DNA of 64,000 bases from assembly GCA_015499995.1 (NCBI GenBank), contig JADNRV010000002.1, positions 992,001-1,056,000 on the forward strand. The letters are read 5' to 3'. The translations under genes were made by a program, and so were the position numbers. Below are positions 23,384 through 32,846 of the stretch, in pieces (within the stretch, counting starts at the first letter, position 1; every line of letters starts with the position of its first letter). This stretch comes from Flammula alnicola (Eukaryota > Basidiomycota > Agaricomycetes > Agaricales > Strophariaceae). The notes under the pieces are model-generated. The model made no database searches, was not told the origin of the DNA, and saw only the letters and a list, made by a program, of their open reading frames with translations.

Positions 23384-24992
23384 TTAATATTCAATCAACG
23401 ACGGCGCTTCGTTGTAACCATCCAATAATTGTACCTCAGGGGCAGAACGAACGCTGGGTAAAAGTGGATTTGGGGATCGGTATCCACTGATAACGGCACG
23501 GGTTATAATGCCTTCCCACTGCCTGAACCATTCACCTTCTTTCAAGCCAACAAGTTTCCTTGGGCCCGTCGGCGTCTGCATGTATCGTCTAGAGTTACGG
23601 ATTGAGCCGCTTGCTGTCGTCAAGGCCGAACCCAATCCCAACCCTGAACTCATAGAGCTGTACGCAGGCAACTGCTCAGCGGCTGCGGGAAGCTCGGCTT
23701 CCATTTCTGTTTCCTCTCCAGGTTCGAGAGGCACCCACTGCTTCAATACATATGCGCCGCCACAAACTTCCCAGCGACCCCCGCCGCGCGAGTGGAACCG
23801 TTTAAACAACCAAATGAACGGGAAGATAAGCAGGATGATCGATAGGATCTTGAGCCATTTGTTGGACAGCATCCGGGACACCTTGTTGTCTGGTCGAACG
23901 TATACTTTAGTTCCACGTGGGGAGAATTCAACGGTTAGGCGACCACTGTAAGGCGCAGATTTGATAGCGGAGCGCACAGCGATCTCAAGTTGTTGAATAT
24001 TCCAACCATAAAGCACCTATAAGAGTAAAACGTGTGAGACGACATATGAACGGTTACAGGCGATGCAGTGCCAGAACCATACCTTCTCGTAAACGAATTC
24101 TTTGAGATATTTCGGGCTGGCGCAGTATTCGTCTGCCCATTGCCTCAGGGTTTTCGAAGACCTCAACGCATCCATTCGTGGCAATGTCGACGGATCTAGC
24201 ACACCATTTTCCGTGTCCTCCTGTCGTACCCAGGGAGGGAATCCCGACGCAATTCTCTTCTTAAGCCAATTTTTATAACCCTTGACTTCCTTCCTCGTCG
24301 CTGTACGCTTGCCATTTTCTGTGTTCACCTCTGGAGAGGGTGACAGCTCGTATTCGCGTACCATCTTCCCGCGATATGCAGGTTCGTCGTCCGCTACGGA
24401 CCAGTGTATAGGTTCATGACTTATGGGCATTTCAGGCAAAATGTCAATACGAAAGTCGAAATCGATGACGCTTTCGGAATAGGTTTCTTGGCGCGTTCGC
24501 GAGCGTCCATGAGAATCACGCTCTGTTACCCAACGATTGCGCATCTCGTCGTGCGTTCCGCTGCAATGCAAGCGATATGAGGGGCGTAGCTCCGACTGCG
24601 AGAGCAGAAAGCGGTACAGAGCTTCGCCTACATGTTAAGAAGGTATAAGCTTTCAGTTTATGAATTACGTTCTTCCAATGGCAGAAATAATACGAACCAT
24701 CTGAATTCAGGTGAGCATCATGAGAGACGACATCGTTGTAGCCAACCTCGAAGTGTTCCGCCTCATACGGAGCGAAATCGGGGGGCGGCCCTAGTTCTGT
24801 CTGCTCCGGAAAGTCAACAAGGAGATGGCTCCTCTCTGTTAGCTTAAGGTCGCCGAGTTGGTGGTCGTGGTCGTCGCCTTGGAATGGCGGCGCGGGGTCT
24901 GATCCAGAGGCTACAGGCTCATTGACGGTTGAGTTTTCCGCGTGTCCCGAAGGATCCTTTCGCTTGTTGTCCGAGTCAAGGTCGATAATCAT
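23384..24992 (-). CDS. Conserved-looking single-pass membrane protein, unknown function
   Basis: Not recognised. Three exons give about 490 residues, starting MIIDLDSDNKRKDPSGHAEN at 24992. The N-terminal part is polar; the middle is charged and folded-looking, with ESVIDFDFRIDILPE, HWSVADDEPAYRGKMVREYE and VKGYKNWLKKRIASGFPPW. One clear membrane helix lies near residue 335 (LKILSIILLIFPFIWLFKRF), followed by a region with WEVCGGAYVLKQWVPLEPGE and a C-terminal polar tail. The pattern of a long N-terminal soluble domain before one helix could fit an ER or nuclear-envelope membrane protein, but that is a guess. Its start is 195 nt from the divergent RPC5 start. Confidence 0.75.
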
Positions 24993-25187
24993 TGCAATAG
25001 TGGGCTGTTGCTAGTTTCAGTGTGTCGCATACGTTTTATAAGCCGGTATTAGAGCAGCAGAAACGTGTCAGGTTCTAGATAGTAGACTTGTTTGTTTAAA
25101 TCTGAGGCTTATTTGAGGTTGGGCACAGTTGTGGCTGTGATATTGACCACTTTGGACCTGACAATTTCTTGAGAGCTAGGCGCCAAA

Positions 25188-26141
25188 ATGGACATTGACG
25201 ACAATGACGAGCTTGTTTCTACTCTTCCCATCCATTACTCCGATGTTCTTGCTCCCAATATACAAATCCATCAATTTCCGCTCCTTATAAGACCCCTGCA
25301 GGCCCCTCCATCTGCAGTATTGAGTGGTAAACGCATCACCGCTCGATACAAGCTTCAAACCCGAAGACTGGAAATACATGTTCCCGTCGATACGCGTTCA
25401 GAAGTTTACAACGTTGAAAAATCCAAGGCCTTAGGATCTGGTCGCCTGCAGGATGATCGGGAAAAAAATCAGCAAAGGAACGTGCGCGACGACGACGACC
25501 CCCGACTTTCTGAAGTGCGTCTGAGAAGCGAAGAAATTATACAGAGAGGAGTGCATGTGTTAGGCATCGTCAGAGATGGTACATCTCTATTTAATGTATT
25601 GTGCATGTTTTTAATAACGACGTTTCGTAGGCAAACTTCACTTGCACCCAATAAGTGAAGCCCACCAGCTTCGTCCGACTTTGACCTATCTGGATATCCT
25701 GTCGCGTAGAAATAGGCGATCTCGAGGCACTGGCTCAGATTCTGATTCTGATGATGGCCCTCCGCCTGATCCAGACGAGGTCGCACCTGTCGTTGCCCCC
25801 AAGAAAGAGAAGAAAGCTCCCACCGATGTAAGAGAAGTGCATGTAACCGCTCGGAAATCCGACGACCAAAATGGTTCTGGCCAAGGTGGTTTGTCTGCCG
25901 TGCGCAGAGAAATGTTGCATATTATTCGTTCAGAAGAAGACGAAAAATGGGAAGATTTAGAATTCTGCGATGTGACGGTTTGTCAATTTTGTTGCCAACT
26001 TTGCTCTTTCTTATCTTTTATGTTTTTCTGCAGACGGAGCAATCTTCCACCGCATTCGAGTCCATCTTCTCTCAAAAGGACGAAGCTTTAGAGTGCAGTA
26101 CCAATATTTCCACTTTTATAAAATCCATACAGGGTCTCTAA
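25188..26141 (+). CDS. RPC37: RNA polymerase III subunit RPC5 (Rpc37-like)
   Basis: RPC5 (yeast Rpc37, human POLR3E) pairs with Rpc53 in a TFIIF-like subcomplex of RNA polymerase III, for initiation and termination. The ATG at 25188 gives MDIDDNDELVSTLPIHYSD. Conserved parts include HQFPLLIRPLQAPPSAV, ITARYKLQTRRLEIHVPVD, RGVHVLGIVRDGKLHLHPIS and LRPTLTYLDILSRR, which are typical of the N-terminal dimerisation barrel of this family. After an acidic and basic linker comes REMLHIIRSEEDEKWEDLEF. Three exons, about 280 residues, close to the fungal family's size. The human protein has longer C-terminal winged helices that are absent here, as in yeast. The promoter is shared with the divergent gene at 24992. 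Confidence 0.9.
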
Positions 26142-26420
26142 AAGAAGAACGCACTGCCCAGCCTACAGAACGATGAACCAATTGGTAATATTCTCGAAGA
26201 ATTCGAAATGACAGTTGACAGCTTCCTTTTTATGAGTGACGATGTTGATGGCTAGATCACGTTCTTGAGTCTCGAGGGCACTTGTATTTAGTCCAACTCC
26301 TGAAAATTCCCCTGATCCAGGTGCAACTAAACCCCATCCTCAAACTTATCCTCAAAGTTTTATTCGGTTTTTCCTATACTCCGGAGAGCTAATCTCTTTT
26401 TGCCACAATCTCTCCGGCCA

Positions 26421-29400
26421 ATGGAATGCAGCAGCGAGACGGAACCCGAATCCGAACCCTCGACTCCGACTGTTGCCAGAGTTGAAAAAACCCATCTGGT
26501 TTCTAATGCATCTCCTCCAAGGAAACAAACCCCTCTTACTATGTCATGGGCTGTTCCTACCATCAAACTCAAGGATGTTAGGCGCGAAATTCAGAAATTG
26601 CATGAGCAAGATATGACATGTGTTCTCGAGGTGTGATCAACTATTTTTCTGTGATAACTGGCATCTCACATCGTAGGAACTTATCGTCTGAAGAGTACCC
26701 TTCTCAATGAATTACAAGTTTCTGCCGAAACACTCCTGGAGTTTGTCAATTGGATCCCGGACCTATTGCTGAATGACGACGTTTGGGAAGTCCTTTCTAC
26801 CCTCTCAGCTCTCGGTATGTCTAGCCACCTGACGTCTTGTTCTATGCAGCGAACTCATCCTTGGGATAGTTAATACATCTTTCCTCGATCGGTTATTTCA
26901 ATACCGAAATTTTTTTCGAGAAGCTGCTTTTGGAGCCAAACCCGCGCACACGGGGTCAATGGTCATCACTTGGGTGGACGAATTGCTTGCCAAATTAAGT
27001 TTCGTGCTTGCGACAACGGCTTCTGGGTCGTCTCCCGTCGAAAATGAGAATAGCAGAAACCCAGAAAGCATTCAGTCACAGAGGCGGGACGACGCTCTGC
27101 GTGCCGCAACCCAGTTACCAGGCAAAGCACAATTCTCTCGTTTAAACCTGCACAATGCTGAACTGATCAACACAGAAAAATGGCATGATTTGCGCTTGGT
27201 AATTGGATCTACCAGCTTTTCTCCGGCTGCCAAGCGCGTTGCAACCTTCTTGTTGTTTGCTGCATACGCTATGGCACCCCAATTAATGCGCATCGACGCA
27301 TGGCCCGAAACAAGGTAACCTCTCGGCAATATGGCTTGATATGACAATTAATGACGGAGCTGCTTCATCCTCACATAGTCCTCCGCCTAGTGACATTCTA
27401 GCGTCATTGTATTTTGCTGCAAGCTATATGTCTTCGCAGGTTCAGTCCCCATCGAGACTATTCGACCCTCTTCCTCAACGGATAATGGCAGCCATGTTAA
27501 TCGTTTTATTTTCAGTGGGTTTAGACTCTTCCTATGTCAATGTATTCCATCTAATCCCTTTGGGAAAGACTGTTGACACCAAAGTAAAAGGACACAAAGA
27601 CGACCTGGAATCACCCAAACTGCGTCCCGGAGGATTCGGATGTTTGCTGGATCTTATGAGACTGGTTATGAATCAAGAAACTAATTCGATTCTGCCCTTG
27701 GAAGACCTAGACGCCCCTCAAATTATTTTACTGCGATGGGGTTGTGTAGTACCCTGGAGTTGGTCCACCTGGAATGATGAACGGATTGCAAATACAGAAT
27801 ATCTTCGTTCCATGGTGAGTGAACCACTTAATATTTAATTCCTATCTTTGAACCAACCCCAGACAGCGACGTGGCTTTATCACCTCAACACGCCTCTCTT
27901 TGGATTGGAAATTACGGCAGAAGTCAATGTCTTTGCCGTTAACCTTCGATCCTCGTTGTTCATAGACGTAGCAGCGTCAAGCCTTATGATGATGGTAAGT
28001 TTTCTGTCGTCTAGCTCAAAATCTTATGAAGAACATGAGTGTCTAGCAATACTTCAAAAGATTGCGCAAAGCTTTAGCCGCCCAGAGGAATCCAGCAACA
28101 TACATCGTGCGATATTCCTCGTCTTCCTGGGCAAACTTTTTTGGGCCGTTATCCAATATTTAGAGGCCTGTATCGTGAATGCCGATTCTGCGATTCTACC
28201 ACGAATTCCTGAATATACCAGATGTATGCTTACGATCTACACTCTTCTGGGAGCATCATATGACGATATCTTTAGTGAGTGGATTTTAAAGTATATTTAA
28301 CTCGGTTAATTACAGTAAACTTCGTACAGTGAAAAGTTTGATCATCGAAGCACTAACTCTTGTTCCTCCCGACACGTTCACCATTTCTCTTAAGAATGTC
28401 CTGAAGGATAAAGCAGTTCAGTTCTTGCCCAAATTCGACGAAGGTCCGCCTATGTGATTGATTTGAGCCTTCTATATCTCGATTGACAATTTGGTAGCAA
28501 ATAGGACATGCGTGAGGTGCGCATCATGTTCTTTTTATGCATAATCGACATCCAAGATCTATTGCGAAGGGCGCTTGCCAACTACGAAAATAACGCAGAA
28601 TATATCCGTGAAGCGAACGTCGCGAAGTCCTTGCTCGACTTTTCAACCCTTGTCTTGTTACAAGACAGGTCACAGGACACAACGATTGAGGGAATTGTAT
28701 CGTTCTTTATTGGCTCGATCGTTAAAATCTTGAGCTCTCAAGGCGGCGACTCACTCGTCAAAATTCTTCGTGACCCGATGCTGATGGCAGTCTGCTCATT
28801 TCAGAATATCGCAGCAGAAAGACGAGTCCCAGAGTACAGTGATGAAGCAGTATGGACACTGGCCATTCACTCCGGGGTTTGCAACATGATAACTGCTGGT
28901 ATTACACCAAATACTATTTCGGTGACTATTGCTAATTTGTTTTACAAAGGGACATTTGCTCAATATCTTCTTGCGACCGGTCGGTTGTGTGATCCGCTTC
29001 TATGCCACGAAGCCTGGGACTACTTCCTCTCTACATTGACTATGATTGTCGACCGAGAACTATTGGAAGAAGAAGAACCACTCGCGCTATTGACGATTAC
29101 CGCTGTCTGCGCTGCCTTAAGGATGCTGGTCTGCTCGTCCTACGACTCGGCTCGTAAAGATAAGCCTCCTTCTTTAACTATTCTGCTCTAACTTTGGACA
29201 GGACGAAGGTTCCTTTCATCCCCATGGACTTTCAGCATGAAGACGGCCTTGCGGAATTTGATGGATAAAAGCATACCTACTCAGCCATATTTCATGGCAC
29301 TCAACATGAGACTGGAAAATATCGGAGAAAGCTTGCTCAGAGAGGTTAGCACAGCGTTCTGCGGCGTCGTATTTCTAATCCATCTTATATCCCTATGTGC

Positions 29401-29624
29401 AAAGATATCCGATGATAGCGCCAGCACTACAAGTTCAACAATGGTATGCGCCACAACGATTCTAATTCCTAGTAGCATCTTCAATCTGATCAAAATTCTA
29501 ACTGATATTGCAGGATCGTCCCAAACATAGCAGCAGGCTACTTTATTACCGTGATGACAGTTATTCTGGCTTGCTGCTTGCTTGTGACATAGACGTTGAA
29601 TGGAGCGGCGCTCGGCAGTACTAA
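26421..29624 (+). CDS. Large alpha-helical (armadillo-like) protein, unknown
   Basis: Not recognised. About ten exons give a protein near 900 residues. It starts with a polar, S/T/P-rich part (MECSSETEPESEPSTPTVAR) and then is helical and rich in L, V and A throughout, for example ETLLEFVNWIPDLLLNDDVW, RVATFLLFAAYAMAPQLMR, AAMLIVLFSVGLDSSYVN, NVAKSLLDFSTLVLLQD and VWTLAIHSGVCNMITAGITP. Short paired helices of this kind suggest an armadillo or HEAT-like solenoid. The C terminus is RDDSYSGLLLACDIDVEWSG after a last intron (about 29443-29513), so the stop is at 29622-29624 rather than inside that intron. The frame between the first exon and the second (near 26676) breaks by one base. Several middle exon limits are approximate. 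Confidence 0.55.
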
Positions 29625-29679
29625 TGTTTGAGTGGATAAAAAGACCAAAAGGGGCTTATAAGCCTAATTGTACTGCACA

Positions 29680-29685
29680 CACGTG
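29680..29685. promoter_or_regulatory. CACGTG E-box upstream of the gene at 29811
   Basis: CACGTGAC lies about 126 nt upstream of the ATG of the next gene. The same CACGTGAC octamer recurs in two other promoters in this window (38843 and 42780). It fits binding sites of bHLH factors such as Cbf1. Confidence 0.4.
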
Positions 29686-29810
29686 ACATGAGTACATGTA
29701 TTAAATTAAAATTATTGAGAGTCAATTTCCATGTTCCGTTCAAGGTCCCACCCGGCGTTTGGCTCTCCCACTCCTCTACCATAAGCCGTCGAAATATCCT
29801 CGAACATCTG

Positions 29811-30937
29811 ATGATGAAAAGAAGTCATCCTTATGTACTCGCCGCCAATTCTTCCTCCGCCAATGATGTTGACGTCGATATCTGGCGCAAAGGAAAAAGA
29901 CGGCGCAGCGATAATCCTGTGAGTAGAGAACAAATGCGCTGCGACTCACGCTTATATTTGTCCTGACCATTCAGCATTCAACATCTGTCGAGAAGTTCCT
30001 CGAGCCGCGTTCCTGCCCGTGTCAATACGAAAATAGACTTCATTTGGATCAAGAAACGAGGTTCGCCACGACTGCTGCCCAGTTTAATCTTTCCTCGAGG
30101 ACAGGGCGCTCCACTGTGAAAACACGCCGGCTTCAGACTTTCGACCCGCAAGAACCACAGGAACGTCAACATGGATATCTAACGGATCTCGTTCGCCTGC
30201 GGTCATCTGCATTCTGGGAACTCCGCCAGAGCATCACAGAAAGTGGTGAGGGCCTTGTCCGCCGCATGCGTGACTACGAACGTTCGCGTTCGAGACATCA
30301 AACGCACCAGAAGGCAAAAGAAGCAGAGAAGCTCGGTCGTAAGCGATTGTCTAATCGAAGAAAAAAGACATTTGTGAACACCTCGGATGCATCCGAGGAC
30401 GAAGACATATTGATTTGCTCGGGAGAATCCGCAAATCACATTCTGAGGGGATCCTTCCTCGGGAAAAGAGCGCGATCGCTCGACGCTATGGACATAGACG
30501 TTCAACATACCAGCTGGTCCCCTACTCAGCATTCGAGAAGCCAGGGTTTCTTCTCGTCTCCAGATACCCACTATACCTTCAGTTCTCCTATATTGCAGTC
30601 GGACGAAGAAGATGCCACATTTTTAGAGGATCCAAGATCGTTCACCGTTTCCCTGGACGAACCCACAGTAGAGTCGACTCCATCATTATCACATTTTGCA
30701 TGCGAGTCTGCTAGTTCGTCTCTCGTTTCACTTCCTCTGCCTTCATCCGACCTTCCCCATACGAAATTTTGCGAGCCTTCACTTTCTCTCCCATCAACTG
30801 CCTCTGAGAAGGCTCTCGCTGCTCTAAATCTTTCCCTGGCCAATGGGGCTGGGAGTATTAGCGACTATTCCTCTGTGTGGAAATACCAAGAACGATTCAA
30901 GGCCGAAAGCTACGACAATGGCGATTTGTGGCGTTAG
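29811..30937 (+). CDS. Disordered basic/serine-rich protein, unknown
   Basis: Not recognised. Two exons joined by a GT-AG intron (29919-29975 or so) give about 350 residues, starting MMKRSHPYVLAANSSSANDV. A bipartite basic stretch RKGKRRRSDNP near residue 28 looks like a nuclear signal. The middle is charged and helical (RRMRDYERSRSRHQTHQKAK, EAEKLGRKRLSNRRKKTF). An acidic, serine-rich part follows (NTSDASEDEDILICSGES). The C-terminal 70 residues look more conserved: ASEKALAALNLSLANGAGSI, then SSVWKYQERF and a final NGDLWR. This suggests a nuclear or regulatory protein with a short conserved C-terminal motif. It is followed by about 900 nt without genes. Confidence 0.7.
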
Positions 30938-31848
30938 TCGACATGCCTTCGCCGAAACGCTTTAGAACACACCCTCGCGTCAATCTCATTGATCAGACAA
31001 AAAGTAAACCATCACCATGACTGGCTCTTCTGCTATTTTCAACAATCACAAACTGGTTGGGATAACACATTACAAACCTTTGCTTCTTGCACCAATGTCT
31101 CTCTGCTTCAACATTCTCCATATCACATCGCATAGCAATCAAAAAACCCATCTGTACAATTGTGACAACCTCAAATCTATGTCTCTCGATATTTCCTAAT
31201 CGGCCAATAAAACTATACTTCTCTAGGACCCGTATTTTTTCTTGGGACATCACCCAAAGTCTTCTGCCTTCAAATGCGGCCGCTGTACTGGCTATCAGCG
31301 AGAATCTCCACTTTAACAATCGCTTATCCACCCACCAATAGCGAAGCAGGCTGTGTAAGGCTCGTAGTACACCTTCATATCAGAAAGTGCAGTATCTGAA
31401 TATACGCTTAGTGACTCTGCCATTGACAAGTCACCATTGATATATACCCTATCTAATGGAACAGAAGCGCATCATGGATCCCTATCATCCGATAGCCATG
31501 ATCAAGATACTGCTAAGATGTCTATATTTCTTTGCTGTCCTTTGACATGTGCTGGGCGGATAAGACCTAGCCCGAAGCCATGCGAATGCTAATGAGAGTC
31601 TGTATTTTTTGCCCTGAAGATTCGGGAGTTGTATCAGTCCTCCCAAACCTTTCCCCAGTGCGTAAATTACTCGAATATGCCAATCAAATCAGTGCACAGG
31701 AATTATGGATATACAAATGCTGCAAAAATAGAGTAGAATACAGATACTTAGCCTCGAGTGTCGTGTGTGCGGTATATACAATTATTTAAAATGTGGTATA
31801 GTAAGTTCAGACCGCGATGAATCGTCAGTCAAAATTGCCATAGAAGCG
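30938..31848. other. Convergent 911-nt intergenic region
   Basis: The largest gap in the left half, between the stops of the gene at 29811 and the J-domain gene. Only short open frames (below about 110 codons) with low-quality, tryptophan- and cysteine-rich or repetitive content occur. No tRNA, transposon end or repeat is evident. Confidence 0.5.
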
Positions 31849-32678
31849 TTAGAGAGCAGAACCCAGAACTTTCATTGCCAGAGCACGCAGAATCTAGAAA
31901 ACAACCTCAATATTGAATAATTCGTCAAGTTTGAATGGCTTACCTCAGCTTTCTGCTGCCCGCCCAGGTCATTGAAGACGGCCGCCACGGATTTGCCTTT
32001 AGCGTCTCGGACTGCTCCCAGGCGGTTGCCCGCAAATGCACCCAACATGAGCCCGCGAAGTTCGCAATGATAAATCCAATCCAGCACCAGCAACGGCACC
32101 AAGCCAACTCCACCAAGGCACACGTTGCTCAACCTCAGGTCGCAATAACTAGAACATAGTAAATGGTCGTTCGCTGAAGGATAGACGAAAGGCCGAACCT
32201 CATCAAATACGTCCGCGAAAACACCTTCAGCGTTGGGTTGTCCTGTTCCTGTGTGGTTTGCTCCGCCGCCGCCAAACATCCCGGAAGCCTGTGAGAAGAA
32301 ACTAGAAGAGGAACCAGGGTCGGTTGTTCTATCAGCACGGCTCTTGTATAGTCTGTCATATTCCTGACGCCGTTTGGGATCCGACAGAACATAATATGCG
32401 TCTGCTACAGCCTACATGCACCATGAGTACACGGAAAACAGCTGAGAATGCAATACACACCTGAAAGCGTTCTGTAGCCTTCTTGATCTCTGCTTGAGGT
32501 GCATTGACTAGTCGATCTGGGTGCGTTCTGGCAAATCCACGTGTAAGAGATGTGGAAGAAAATTAAATTCAATCGGGACATGCTTTAGAGACTCTTTCCT
32601 GTAGCCCTGACGGATTTCGTCCTGCGTTGCAGTCTTTGCAACATTTAAAAGTTTATAATAATCTGGGAATTGGGACAT
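31849..32678 (-). CDS. J-domain (DnaJ) co-chaperone with glycine-rich hydrophobic tail
   Basis: An N-terminal J-domain: MSQFPDYYKLLNVAKTATQ at 32678, then QGYRKESLKT, HPDRLVNAP, and FQAVADAYYVLSDPKRR. The HPD motif that stimulates Hsp70 ATPase is intact once a GC-AG intron (32528-32583) is removed. A linker (GMFGGGGANHTGTGQPN) leads to a C-terminal region. After the next intron (GTTCGG...CTAG) the spliced frame reads LLRPEVEQRVPWWSWLG and then a glycine-rich hydrophobic stretch. The expected sequence then runs on in two other frames (FIIANFAG and LMLGAFAGNRLGAVRDAKGK), implying two missing bases at about 32076 and 32052. The last exon, ILRALAMKVLGSAL, is intact. The Gly/Ala-rich end may associate with membranes. 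An ATF/CREB palindrome lies 38 nt upstream of the ATG, which would suit stress control. Confidence 0.75.
32528..32583 (-). other. GC-AG intron splitting the J-domain just before HPD
   Basis: On the minus strand, ...TCTCTAAA is followed by GCATGT, and the intron ends GCCAG. Its 56-nt removal gives SLK-T-HPDR in frame. The GT three bases downstream of the donor (CAT/GTCC) would put HPD out of frame. The donor GCATGT is a weaker GC consensus than the other two. Confidence 0.75.
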
Positions 32679-32715
32679 GATGATGGCAGGAACGAAGCCG
32701 TTTGTTGTTGGAGTG

Positions 32716-32723
32716 TGACGTCA
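32716..32723. promoter_or_regulatory. TGACGTCA ATF/CREB palindrome upstream of the J-domain gene
   Basis: A perfect eight-base TGACGTCA palindrome, the consensus of CREB/ATF bZIP factors (Sko1/Atf1 types in fungi), lies 38 nt upstream of the J-domain ATG. Such sites commonly drive stress-responsive genes; the link here is inference. Confidence 0.5.
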
Positions 32724-32846
32724 AAACGCCCCTCAGTTACACAAAAATAGACATAGTTATAGTTACGTAATCACTGCGTGATACTGTCCGAAAACAATCT
32801 AAAAATCTCTACCATGCCAAAGTCCACGACCACAAACCTTATACAA

